A stretch of 17,905 nucleotides of DNA from Flavobacterium sp. (lineage in GTDB: Bacteria; Bacteroidota; Bacteroidia; Flavobacteriales; Flavobacteriaceae), in NCBI GenBank assembly GCA_030151565.1, contig JASLDM010000117.1, positions 1-17,905 on the forward strand, written 5' to 3'. The notes beneath the pieces are model-generated. The model saw nothing but the letters and a program-made list of their open reading frames with translations. It had not been told where the DNA came from and searched no databases. Position numbers and translations under genes: made by a program. This document shows, piece by piece, positions 1 to 7,348 of this stretch; the stretch's first letter is position 1, and the number at the start of each line of letters is the position of its first letter.

Positions 1-1143
1 TGAAAGGATCCATAATAATCCGAAAGCAATTTTTTGACCAAAGGGCGCCGAAACATTCGCTTGTTTTTGTGCTCGTTGTAGCATCAGCATCGGCATAATT
101 AAAGCGAGTACTACAAGTGATATGGATGCATAACCTAATGCCATTATAAAGCCATCTGGATAAAACAGAGCAAAACCTAATGGAGGAACGAAAGTCAGTA
201 GTATTGCACTACTGTCTTTTTTTATACGAGGTTTATTTTTAGCTAAATCTTTAATGTAGTGGAAAAGAGACAAAGCAACGCCCCAAAATGAAGTAAGAAT
301 AGCTGCTGCTGCAAATACATTGATAGCAATTCGGATGAACTTCGTTTCTCGTATTTGTCTAATAGCAATAAGTAAACCTTCTAATCCTGAGTTTTCTTGT
401 AATATCGCTGCAAATTTTAGGTTGTCAATGCTTCCTAGTACAGCTAACTCCCATATTAGATAGATGATTAAGGGAAGTGCACTTCCAGAAATAAAAACAA
501 ATTTTAGTTTTTTTGAATCACCATCTAGGTATTTAACCAAGCTTGGGATAACAACATAAAAGCCAAATGAGGTGAATATAATGGGAATAGTCGAAAGAAC
601 AATAAGGTTATTTGTAGGCATTTGTTGCAAGTGTTCTTGCTCAATATGAGGAATTAAGAACGCAATAACAAAGAATAAGAATATCAATTTAATAGTAAAA
701 ACAATTTTGGTACTGAGGTCAACAATTCGCGTACCTAAACTGATAATTCCTCCAAATAAAAAGGCAAAAATCAAACCACTCCATTGTGGGTTTAGTTCAA
801 GACCTAACCATTGATTTAAGCTAGTTCTCAAAATATCGCCTCCTCCAGTAATGTATGCGCTGACTAAGGCATACATTAATGTGAGCATACTTATGGCGGT
901 GATAATTGCTCCAGTATTTCCTAGGTATTTAAAAGTTAAAGTATTCAAGCCGTCTTCTGGTTTGTTGTATTTATAAATATCAACCAAAAGAATAGAAGTA
1001 TAGCACATAGCCATCCAAATAAGGATAAGTATAATGGACATAACTCCAAATCCAACATTAGCAGATATAATAGGCATAGCGAGCATTCCCGCGCCGATTG
1101 TTGTTCCTGCTACAATCAACATACTTCCAATAATGCGATTCAT
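1..1143 (-). CDS. Aromatic amino acid permease, TyrP/Mtr (HAAAP) family, 3'-truncated by window edge
   Basis: This is an inner-membrane symporter predicted to import tyrosine, tryptophan or a related amino acid. I translated it from the ATG at 1143; the frame stays open to base 1 (381 codons), so only some 15-20 C-terminal residues should be missing if it matches its 401-residue neighbour. Residues 13-24 read GTTIGAGMLAMP, the first-helix signature of the hydroxy/aromatic amino acid permease family, and about eleven hydrophobic segments follow. It lies 19 bp downstream of a paralogue on the same strand and is roughly three-quarters identical to it over the first 75 residues, so the pair looks like a tandem duplication read as one operon. 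The exact substrate cannot be told from sequence. Confidence 0.88.
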   Translation of the reverse strand, partial: MNRIIGSMLIVAGTTIGAGMLAMPIISANVGFGVMSIILILIWMAMCYTSILLVDIYKYNKPEDGLNTLTFKYLGNTGAIITAISMLTLMYALVSAYITGGGDILRTSLNQWLGLELNPQWSGLIFAFLFGGIISLGTRIVDLSTKIVFTIKLIFLFFVIAFLIPHIEQEHLQQMPTNNLIVLSTIPIIFTSFGFYVVIPSLVKYLDGDSKKLKFVFISGSALPLIIYLIWELAVLGSIDNLKFAAILQENSGLEGLLIAIRQIRETKFIRIAINVFAAAAILTSFWGVALSLFHYIKDLAKNKPRIKKDSSAILLTFVPPLGFALFYPDGFIMALGYASISLVVLALIMPMLMLQRAQKQANVSAPFGQKIAFGLLWILS

Positions 1144-1162
1144 CGTTTGTGATTTTTAAAGA

Positions 1163-2368
1163 TTAACCTATATTAGGAAGTTTTCCTAAGGTAATTAATA
1201 GTTGAATTAGTAAAATTAGAATTCCAAGTAAGAAAACACCTACAAAACTGACTTTATGACCAATCGATATTTGCTCTCCTTGTGTTTTTTTTGCTTTTAC
1301 AAACATAAAAACGGGAATAAATAGGGAGGTAATTACAACAGATATAGCAGCATATCCCAATGCGATTATAAAACCTTTTGGGTAGTATAAAGCAAATAGA
1401 AGTGGAGGAATGAAAGTAATCAAAAAGACAGAAAAAGGTTTGCCAAGTACTTTTTTCTTTTTACTTAAATCCAAGATGTAATCGTAAAGGGCTAATGCAA
1501 CACCTAAAAATGAAGTAAGGATAGCGGCAATAGTAAAAACGTTTATTGGAATTTGAATAAACTTAGAGTCCGAAACCCCTTGTACGGCTTTAAGCATTCC
1601 TTCTAGTCCTGAATTTTCTTGTAGAATAGTAAAAAAGTGAGTTGGCTCGATACTTCCTAAAATAGAAAGTTGCCAAACCAAATATACTAAAAGAGGTAAA
1701 AGACTTCCTGCTATAAAAGAAATTTTTAGGTGACGCGTATTTCCTTCTAAGTAACGGACCAAACTAGGAACTACGATATGAAAACCAAAAGAGGTAAAAA
1801 TTACTGGTATTGCCGAGAAAAACAAAGCGCGCTCCATAGGCATTTGAATTAAATTGTCCATTTTTACGTAAGGCAACATGGTCGTGATTACCAAAAATAA
1901 AAAGAGCAATTTGATTCCGAAAATCCATTTCGTACAAACATCTACGATGCGAGCACCAAACCCGACAATACCTCCAAAAACAATAGTGAATAAGATTGCC
2001 GTAACTTGTGGGCTTAGATCTGTGCCTAACCAAGTATTCAAGTTCATTCTGAATATATCGCTCCCTCCTGCAATATAAGCACTTACAAGGGCATACATCA
2101 GCGTTAGCATACTCAATCCTGTAATGAAAGAACCTATTTTGCCTAAGTATTTATATGTTATTGTATTTAAGCCATCTTCGGGGTTGTTGTATTTATAAGT
2201 CTCCACTAACAGGATGGCTGTATAGCACATGGCTATCCAAATCAAAATCATGAGTAAAGCGATTCCTCCGAATCCTACGCCTGCAGAGATGATTGGCATG
2301 GCTAGCATTCCACCTCCAATGGCTGTTCCTGCAACAATTAAAATGCTGCCTATTATTTTACTATTCAC
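1163..2368 (-). CDS. Aromatic amino acid permease, TyrP/Mtr (HAAAP) family
   Basis: This 401-residue polytopic inner-membrane protein is predicted to be a proton-coupled importer of tyrosine or tryptophan. Residues 14-25 (GTAIGGGMLAMP) match the family signature, and the N-terminus closely resembles E. coli TyrP. About eleven hydrophobic segments fill the protein, and the length is normal for the family. It is the promoter-proximal member of a two-gene permease operon; the second copy begins 19 bp beyond its stop. A plausible promoter lies at 2403-2431 with a leader of roughly 30 nt. The loop residues differ most between the copies around residues 160-180 and at the C-terminus, so the two could differ in substrate. 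TyrP versus Mtr-like specificity is not resolvable here. Confidence 0.92.
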   Translation of the reverse strand: MNSKIIGSILIVAGTAIGGGMLAMPIISAGVGFGGIALLMILIWIAMCYTAILLVETYKYNNPEDGLNTITYKYLGKIGSFITGLSMLTLMYALVSAYIAGGSDIFRMNLNTWLGTDLSPQVTAILFTIVFGGIVGFGARIVDVCTKWIFGIKLLFLFLVITTMLPYVKMDNLIQMPMERALFFSAIPVIFTSFGFHIVVPSLVRYLEGNTRHLKISFIAGSLLPLLVYLVWQLSILGSIEPTHFFTILQENSGLEGMLKAVQGVSDSKFIQIPINVFTIAAILTSFLGVALALYDYILDLSKKKKVLGKPFSVFLITFIPPLLFALYYPKGFIIALGYAAISVVITSLFIPVFMFVKAKKTQGEQISIGHKVSFVGVFLLGILILLIQLLITLGKLPNIG

Positions 2369-2402
2369 GCTATATAGTCGTTTTTGGTGCTAATTATTCG
2401 TT

Positions 2403-2431
2403 TAAAGATAGTTTTTTATTTGAATAAACAA
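2403..2431 (-). promoter_or_regulatory. Flavobacterial-type promoter for the permease operon
   Basis: On the minus strand a TTG (2431-2429) is followed after 18 nt by TATCTTTA (2410-2403). This fits the Bacteroidota -33 TTG / -7 TAnnTTTG pattern with one mismatch in the last base. Transcription would start near 2397, about 30 nt before the permease ATG at 2368. No leader peptide, attenuator or riboswitch is visible in that short leader. Confidence 0.5.
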
Positions 2432-2509
2432 TAAATAGCAATGTTTTTTAATCTTTTTAAAATCGGGGTAAAGGGCTGTAGTTTGCTAAGAATGAAAGAA
2501 GTATAATCA

Positions 2510-2537
2510 TTTGTTTTTTTATAAATTAGTATCTTTG
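2510..2537 (+). promoter_or_regulatory. Flavobacterial-type promoter for the Fur-family gene
   Basis: TTTG at 2510-2513 and TATCTTTG at 2530-2537 match the Bacteroidota -33 and -7 elements, the latter exactly (TAnnTTTG). The 16-nt spacer is slightly short. Transcription would begin near 2544, leaving a leader of about 45 nt before the ATG at 2591. The rest of the 222-bp divergent gap (2369-2590) is AT-rich and holds nothing else I recognise. Confidence 0.65.
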
Positions 2538-2590
2538 TAAGGCTTGGTTACAAGCAATTGTAGAAAATAAATTATAAAAAGTTCAAACGT

Positions 2591-3007
2591 ATGGATACTT
2601 TAGCTTTAGAAGCCGAGTTACGGGATAAAAATATTAACCCTACAGCTATGCGTTTGTTGATTTTAAATTTTTTAAAACAACAAAAAGAAGCTGTGGCTCT
2701 TTCAGATATCGAATGTAGTTTTGATCTATCAGATCGTGTAACTATTTATCGAACACTAAAGACCTTTGAACAAAAAGGATTAATTCATAAAATTATTACT
2801 TCAAACTCTACTCTTTACGCTTTGTGTTTTGCTGCTTGTGACGAAAATGAACATCACGATACGCATCTACATTTCATTTGTAAACAATGTCATAAAACCA
2901 TTTGTTTAACACACGTTTCTATTCCTAAGATCGAGATTCCCGATGGTTTTCAATTAGACGATATTGAAGTAACAGCAAAGGGAATTTGTAAAACTTGTTT
3001 AGCTTAA
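2591..3007 (+). CDS. Fur-family metalloregulator (Fur/Zur/PerR type)
   Basis: This is a cytoplasmic, DNA-binding metal- or peroxide-sensing repressor of 138 residues, the usual family length. The winged helix spans about residues 15-75 and includes the family segment DRVTIYRTLKTFEQKGLI (48-65). The dimerisation half carries HLHFICKQC, and two CxxC pairs (C97/C100 and C133/C136) form the classical structural zinc site. A cluster of histidines (H88, H89, H92, H94) is available for a regulatory metal site. It has its own promoter, diverges from the permease operon and overlaps the convergent reductase gene by 9 bp at the 3' end. Sequence alone does not decide between iron, zinc and peroxide sensing; Zur-like is plausible but unproven. 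Confidence 0.88.
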   Translation: MDTLALEAELRDKNINPTAMRLLILNFLKQQKEAVALSDIECSFDLSDRVTIYRTLKTFEQKGLIHKIITSNSTLYALCFAACDENEHHDTHLHFICKQCHKTICLTHVSIPKIEIPDGFQLDDIEVTAKGICKTCLA

Positions 3008-3976
3008 GTTTTTTCTTTTAGTCAAAATATGGTTAATGATTTGTTTTGCGTGAATTCGTGAATTTTCAATAAACCATAAATGAGTATTCAATCCTCCACA
3101 AACAACACCAGCCAAATAGAGATTCGGAATGTTGGTTTCCATAGTATCTATGTCGTACGTAGGTGTTTTCATAGCTTCATCAGAAAGTGTAATACCAAGT
3201 TTGTTTAAGAACTCGAAATTAGGTCGATAGCCCGTTAGAGCCAATACAAAGTCATTTTTAATAGATAGTAGTCCAGTCGGAGTTTGTATTGTAACGGTAT
3301 CATTATTCACTTCTGTCAATTCACTTTTAAAATAGACTTGAATACTTCCTTCAGCAATTCGGTTTTCAATGTCGGGGCGTACCCAATACTTCACGTGCGA
3401 ACTAATCGATTCACTTCGAATAACCATCGTAACGCGTGCACCTTTTCGATAACATTCTAAGGCAGCGTCTACGGATGAGTTACTTGCACCTACTACCACT
3501 ACGTCCATTCCTGAATAGTAATGTGGATCATCGTAATAGTGTTTTACTTTGTCAAGTGTTTCACCAGGGATTTCCAGTAGGTTAGGTAGATCATAAAAAC
3601 CTGTAGCTACAATAGTTTGTGAAGCGCTGTAGGTATTTTTATTTGTTTCTATCGTAAAGTTTAGTTCGGTTTTCTTAACATTTATTACAGTTTCGAATAA
3701 GTGAACATTCAACTCAGCGTTTGTAACAATTCTACGATAGTACTCTAAAGCTTCCCTACGTCGGGGTTTTACTTCTGTAGATATAAAAGGGATGTTGTCT
3801 AATTCTAAAAGTTCAGATGAAGAAAAAAATTGCATATTTACCGGATATCGATACAATGAGTTTACTAAACAGCCTTTTTCAACAATCAGATAATTTAATC
3901 CTCGTTTTTTTGCTTCTAGTCCGCAAGCAATCCCTATGGGACCAGCGCCTACTATCACCACATCGTAATGTTTCAT
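2999..3976 (-). CDS. ypdA: YpdA-like FAD/NAD(P)H oxidoreductase (putative bacillithiol-disulfide reductase)
   Basis: This 325-residue thioredoxin-reductase-like flavoprotein is predicted to reduce oxidised bacillithiol (BSSB) with NADPH in the cytoplasm. An N-terminal FAD-binding GxGxxG (G10-A-G-P-I-G15) is followed by the YpdA-typical stretch NMQFFSSSELLEL (47-59). A second nucleotide-binding motif GASNSSVDAA lies at 163-172, and residues TGYRPNFEF and an FAD-contacting NLYLAGVV occur near the C-terminus. There is no CxxC redox pair, as expected for YpdA. The cysteine at position 14 in Staphylococcus aureus YpdA is isoleucine here, and a cysteine sits at 18 instead. The gene overlaps the convergent Fur-family gene by 9 bp. 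Family assignment is firm; the bacillithiol role is inferred from family knowledge. Confidence 0.85.
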   Translation of the reverse strand: MKHYDVVIVGAGPIGIACGLEAKKRGLNYLIVEKGCLVNSLYRYPVNMQFFSSSELLELDNIPFISTEVKPRRREALEYYRRIVTNAELNVHLFETVINVKKTELNFTIETNKNTYSASQTIVATGFYDLPNLLEIPGETLDKVKHYYDDPHYYSGMDVVVVGASNSSVDAALECYRKGARVTMVIRSESISSHVKYWVRPDIENRIAEGSIQVYFKSELTEVNNDTVTIQTPTGLLSIKNDFVLALTGYRPNFEFLNKLGITLSDEAMKTPTYDIDTMETNIPNLYLAGVVCGGLNTHLWFIENSRIHAKQIINHILTKRKNLS

Positions 3977-4048
3977 AAATAATGCTTTTTTCGTCTAAAA
4001 AAACCTTAGACCTTGTAATTTAATTAAATGCTTCCTATTTAGGAATTA

Positions 4049-4056
4049 CAAATTTA
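4049..4056 (-). promoter_or_regulatory. Possible -7 element for the ypdA-like gene
   Basis: The minus strand reads TAAATTTG here, an exact TAnnTTTG, about 73 bp before the ATG at 3976. No good TTG was found at the right distance upstream. An 8-bp inverted repeat (TTGTAATT at 4013-4020, AATTACAA at 4044-4051) overlaps it and could be an operator or leader hairpin. The remaining AT-rich gap between 3977 and 4178 shows no other feature. Confidence 0.3.
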
Positions 4057-4178
4057 CGAATATATACAGCTGCTTGTTTTTTGAAACAGATAAAAAAGAG
4101 TGTTTAACAAAATTTTAAACTCCGCTATTTAAGATAATTATACAAGAGGTTATTGCTAGAATTAGTTGATTTGTATGT

Positions 4179-4213
4179 AAAAAAATAGGGTAACATAAAA
4201 TGTTACCCTATTT
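4179..4213 (-). terminator. Rho-independent terminator of the YceI lipoprotein gene
   Basis: A perfect 13-bp inverted repeat (4183-4195 pairing with 4201-4213, core GGGTAACA/TGTTACCC) with a 5-nt loop lies 20 bp beyond the yceI-like stop. On the minus strand it ends in a run of seven T, the usual intrinsic terminator arrangement. Confidence 0.85.
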
Positions 4214-4232
4214 GTAAATTCAATCGAATATA

Positions 4233-4922
4233 TTAGTTTGCTTTTTTAGCTACGATATCTAAAGTGATGTCAATGTCTTTGCTAATCATCCAATCTGCAG
4301 GATCTAACTCAGTAGTACCAAATTTGATACCCCAATCCGCGCGGTTTACTCTAAATCTTGCTTCAAATTTAGCATTGCCTTCCTCGATAGTGATTTTAGC
4401 AGGGAAAGTTACGTTTAAAGGATTACCTAATAAAGTTAAGTTTCCACTTACTAATTTATTTGCATCTTCAATAGCAGCTGTTTTTTCATCTGTAGTCGCT
4501 GTAAAGTCTGCTACATTTGTTATTTCAAAAGTTGCTGTTGGGAATTTCTCTACATTAAAGAAATCTTCATTTTTTAAGTGACCTTCCAAATCAGCAGCTG
4601 TTTTTTCTGTGTCTTCTAGTGCTGCTTCATCCGCTTTGATAGAAGCCATATCAATAGTGAAGTTTCCAGCGGTAATTCCAGAATCATCAACAGTGAATTC
4701 ACCATTTGCTAAGTCTAAAACTCCCCAACGAGGTAACATTCCTCCTTTGTGATATGCTTTCCAAGCAATCGTACTTTTGGCATTTTCAGCCACGAATTTT
4801 TCTCCTTTTTCAATTGCAACTTCTTGAGCTTCTGAAGTGCTTACGTTGTCTGCATTTTTATTCCCACAAGAAGTAGTTAAAAACATAGAAGCCGCTAAAA
4901 GTGGTAATACAAATTTTTTCAT
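4233..4922 (-). CDS. YceI-family lipoprotein (polyisoprenoid-binding lipocalin-like fold)
   Basis: This 229-residue exported protein belongs to the YceI family, whose beta-barrel binds polyisoprenoid chains in characterised members. The N-terminus MKKFVLPLLAASMFLTTSC is a lipoprotein signal peptide with the acylated cysteine at C19, using the relaxed lipobox seen in Bacteroidota. The mature domain from about residue 45 shows family features: a SxIxWKAYHK-like opening, DxxNGEF, the GHLKNEDFFNVEKFPTATFE segment (about 113-132), and FRVNRADWGIKFG near 190-203. Classical E. coli YceI is a soluble periplasmic protein, so membrane anchoring is the variation here. It appears to be a single-gene unit with its own terminator and a possible -7 element at 4945-4952. 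The bound ligand is unknown. Confidence 0.9.
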   Translation of the reverse strand: MKKFVLPLLAASMFLTTSCGNKNADNVSTSEAQEVAIEKGEKFVAENAKSTIAWKAYHKGGMLPRWGVLDLANGEFTVDDSGITAGNFTIDMASIKADEAALEDTEKTAADLEGHLKNEDFFNVEKFPTATFEITNVADFTATTDEKTAAIEDANKLVSGNLTLLGNPLNVTFPAKITIEEGNAKFEARFRVNRADWGIKFGTTELDPADWMISKDIDITLDIVAKKAN

Positions 4923-4944
4923 AGTAAATAATTAATTTTGAGTG

Positions 4945-4952
4945 CAAACATA
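4945..4952 (-). promoter_or_regulatory. Possible -7 element for the YceI-family gene
   Basis: The minus strand reads TATGTTTG, an exact TAnnTTTG, 22 bp upstream of the ATG at 4922. The nearest TTTG upstream is only 12 nt away, too close for a standard -33 element, so the call is tentative. Confidence 0.35.
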
Positions 4953-4997
4953 ATTGAAATAAGTCAAACTTTGTTTAAAGTTCTAAGAATGTTGTTG

Positions 4998-5021
4998 AAT
5001 ACTTAATCTAGGTTAAGTATT
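4998..5021. repeat. Intergenic 9-bp inverted repeat
   Basis: AATACTTAA (4998-5006) and TTAAGTATT (5013-5021) form a perfect inverted repeat with a 6-nt spacer. It lies between the AraC-family stop and the YceI promoter region. Neither strand has a T run directly after it, so it is a poor intrinsic terminator; an operator about 45 bp upstream of the yceI-like -7 element is equally possible. Confidence 0.4.
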
Positions 5022-5112
5022 TGTCTTGTAAAGAAATTTTTTGTATTCTATATAAATGCTAATTCATTGTGATAGAAAGAATTAATTTGCTGTTTAATCA
5101 ATTTTGTGAAGA

Positions 5113-5895
5113 TCAAGTAAATGTAGATTTTATAAACGCTTGTGGTCGTCGTCCGAGTAGATTGTAAAAGCTATTGCTAAAGGCTTGTACACTTTTGTAA
5201 CCTACTAAATAAGCAATCTCACTGATGGTTTGTTGGTTTTCATTGAGTAATTCAACTGCTTTTACAATGCGTACAAGTTGAATGTATTTCGCAATACTAA
5301 TTCCTGTTTCTTTTTTAAACAGACGTTCAAGTGTCCGTAATGTGATGTGAAACTGTAGCGCAAGTTGATTGACTGTTATGTTGTCGTCAATATGTTGATT
5401 GATGTATGATGTTATTGCAATTAATTTAGTGTCTTTTGGAATGGGAATATGCAATGGAATGGAGTCATTTACAAACGCAGGTAGTTCTAATAAAATGGCT
5501 TGTAAAAAATGTGAAGCAGCAAGATCAATATCCGTTTTTTTTGACCATTTTTCAGTGTATAAAATCATTTCGCGAAGTACATCTGGAACAGAAAACAAAC
5601 GAAGTTCATTGTAGAAAGATGGAAGTTCTTGGGTGTTGTAATATATAGAACGCAAAAAAACGGTTGAGGCAGATGAAGTTGTTTTATGTACAACTAATGA
5701 AGGAATCCAAGCTGCGTGATTTTGAGGTAATAGTAAACGTTTGCTTTCTGTATGTAAGTATTGGAAACCTTCTTCTACAAATACCAACTGACCTTTTTGG
5801 TGCGAATGAAAAGTATTGGGATGCTCCCAATTTTGCTCGTGCCAAACAAAGGCATTTTGCTCAACTTGGTCTACATATTGGTGACTTGAAGTCAT
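5113..5895 (-). CDS. AraC-family transcriptional regulator, NimR (YeaM)-like
   Basis: This 260-residue protein has an N-terminal cupin-type sensor domain (about residues 20-100, with HSHQKGQLVFVEEG at 30-43 and an AAWIP motif at 61-65). Two C-terminal AraC helix-turn-helix motifs follow, at about 172-200 (ITVNQLALQFHITLRTLERL) and 223-255 (TISEIAYLVGYKSVQAFSNS). It is divergent from a CynX/NimT-family exporter, the same pairing as E. coli nimR (yeaM) and nimT (yeaN), where the AraC protein regulates the exporter. Control of the adjacent transporter is therefore the likely job, though the inducer is unknown. The start at 5895 leaves a 99-bp divergent promoter region. Confidence 0.87.
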   Translation of the reverse strand: MTSSHQYVDQVEQNAFVWHEQNWEHPNTFHSHQKGQLVFVEEGFQYLHTESKRLLLPQNHAAWIPSLVVHKTTSSASTVFLRSIYYNTQELPSFYNELRLFSVPDVLREMILYTEKWSKKTDIDLAASHFLQAILLELPAFVNDSIPLHIPIPKDTKLIAITSYINQHIDDNITVNQLALQFHITLRTLERLFKKETGISIAKYIQLVRIVKAVELLNENQQTISEIAYLVGYKSVQAFSNSFYNLLGRRPQAFIKSTFT

Positions 5896-5916
5896 TTTTT
5901 TGTCGTTTTAGATATA

Positions 5917-5944
5917 GTATATGGCGAAATTAATTAAAATATAC
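5917..5944. promoter_or_regulatory. Candidate operator in the divergent regulator/exporter gap
   Basis: GTATAT (5917-5922) and ATATAC (5939-5944) form an inverted repeat around an internal AATTAATT palindrome (5928-5935). It sits just upstream of a TAATTTTG (5949-5956), which is an exact -7 TAnnTTTG on the plus strand toward the exporter gene but lacks a clear -33 TTG. AT-rich DNA makes short palindromes common, so this is only a candidate binding site. Confidence 0.25.
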
Positions 5945-5994
5945 CACATAATTTTGTAGTCTATTTTTTTATAATAATATTAATAAAGTTCAGT

Positions 5995-7197
5995 ATGAAT
6001 AAATTAGAAGATAACGCACCTCAAAAATCCAAAGTAAAGATTGTTCTGATGGCTTTAGGAGTGTTGTTTATCGCATCAAATTTACGTGCCCCGTTGACTT
6101 CTGTTGGTCCCGTAATTGCAGAGTTAAGTACTTCACTCGGATTGTCCAATGTATGGGCAGGAATGGTGACTACAATTCCTTTAATCGCTTTTGCTACTTT
6201 ATCAGGTTTTGCTCCTAAGGTTTCTCGTAAATATGGAATGGAGTTGGTTCTTTTAGCGGCTTTGATAATTTTAGCTTTAGGACTAGGAATACGTCAGTGG
6301 GGAACAATTAGCACTTTATTTATTGGAGCTGCATTGGTTGGAATTGCAATTACAATGGGAAATGTATTGATGCCTGCCTATATTAAAAATAGTTTTCCTA
6401 AACAGGTAGGGTTGATGATGGGACTTTATTCAGTTGCTATGAATTTGACTGCTGCTTTGGCCGCTGGTTTTAGTATTCAATTAGGAAATTGGACTGGAAT
6501 GGGATGGAGAGGATCTATAGGAATTTGGTTTTTCCTGGCATTATTTACCTTAGTAATTTGGTTGCCTCAAGTAAAGCGAAAAAAATTAGAGACGCAACAA
6601 GGAAGCACATTAAAAGAAGAATCCAAAGTGAATTTATATCGATCTAAACTAGCTTGGGCGGTTACTGTTTTTATGGGGTTACAATCATTTCTGTTTTATT
6701 GTGTCGCTGCGTGGTTTCCAAAAGTAATGCAATCTTGGGGAATGACACCAGAAGATTCGGGTTGGGTGTTATCATATGTTCAATTTGCTCAATTACCGAT
6801 TAGTTTTGTAGGTGCTATAATTGCAAGTAAAATGAATAATCAAAAGTTTTTAGCTGTGCTTTCAGGACTCTTATTTGGTATTGGGATTCTTGGAATCATA
6901 GTTTTCAAAACAGAGTATATCATTTTGTGGAGTATCTGTATTGGAACGGCTAGTGGTTTGGCTTTTAGTTTGTCTATGCTGTTTTTTGTATTGCGCAGTC
7001 ACCACAGTACTCAAGCGGCTGAATTATCGGGTATGGCTCAAGCGTTTGGATATCTAATTGCTGCTTGCGGACCTCCTTTATTTGGAGCTATTTATGACAG
7101 CACTGGCGATTGGGTTGCTGCGTTATGGATGTTGGTAGGGATCTCCATTATACTTCTGATTGCAGGATTTATTGCAGGACGTGATGAGTTGCTATAA
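5995..7197 (+). CDS. MFS exporter, CynX/NimT family
   Basis: This is a 400-residue, twelve-helix major facilitator protein of the inner membrane. The first helix contains ASNLRAPLTSVGPV (27-40), a hallmark of the CynX/NimT (YeaN, YycB) family. A charged central loop at about residues 195-215 separates the two six-helix halves, and the length is normal. Characterised relatives include NimT, which exports 2-nitroimidazole, and CynX of the cyanate operon. Here no cyanase gene is adjacent, and the divergent AraC regulator matches the nimR-nimT arrangement, so drug or small-molecule export is the better guess. Substrate is an inference. Confidence 0.88.
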   Translation: MNKLEDNAPQKSKVKIVLMALGVLFIASNLRAPLTSVGPVIAELSTSLGLSNVWAGMVTTIPLIAFATLSGFAPKVSRKYGMELVLLAALIILALGLGIRQWGTISTLFIGAALVGIAITMGNVLMPAYIKNSFPKQVGLMMGLYSVAMNLTAALAAGFSIQLGNWTGMGWRGSIGIWFFLALFTLVIWLPQVKRKKLETQQGSTLKEESKVNLYRSKLAWAVTVFMGLQSFLFYCVAAWFPKVMQSWGMTPEDSGWVLSYVQFAQLPISFVGAIIASKMNNQKFLAVLSGLLFGIGILGIIVFKTEYIILWSICIGTASGLAFSLSMLFFVLRSHHSTQAAELSGMAQAFGYLIAACGPPLFGAIYDSTGDWVAALWMLVGISIILLIAGFIAGRDELL

Positions 7198-7207
7198 ATC
7201 AAGGTTC

Positions 7208-7232
7208 GATTGTTTTCATTTGATTGTTTTCA
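7208..7232. repeat. Short direct repeat after the exporter gene
   Basis: GATTGTTTTCA occurs twice (7208-7218 and 7222-7232) with a 3-nt spacer, giving a 14-nt period just after the exporter stop codon. No function is evident. Confidence 0.5.
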
Positions 7233-7298
7233 AGAATATGCTTTTGGATAAATAAGGATTTTCTATTTTCTTTAACGAGTGAATTGGTATAAAATTGG

Positions 7299-7306
7299 TA
7301 AGTTTG
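7299..7306 (+). promoter_or_regulatory. Possible -7 element for the FrnE-like gene
   Basis: TAAGTTTG is an exact TAnnTTTG, 42 bp before the ATG at 7349. The nearest TTG (7284-7286) is only 12 nt upstream, so the -33 element is poor. It suggests the gene can be transcribed separately from the exporter 151 bp upstream. Confidence 0.35.
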
Positions 7307-7348
7307 ACAATACAGTTTCAAGAACTATAAATTTAAAAGAAGATAAGT

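Noticed and set aside
4264..4581. 105-codon open frame on the plus strand within the YceI gene
   Set aside because: It is antisense to a well-supported gene, shows no recognisable domain and has no promoter; a shadow frame. The same holds for other antisense frames over sbcC, fhs and the PAP2 gene.
7198..7348. Intrinsic terminator or small gene after the exporter
   Set aside because: The region has only a short direct repeat and no stem followed by a T run; no convincing small reading frame.
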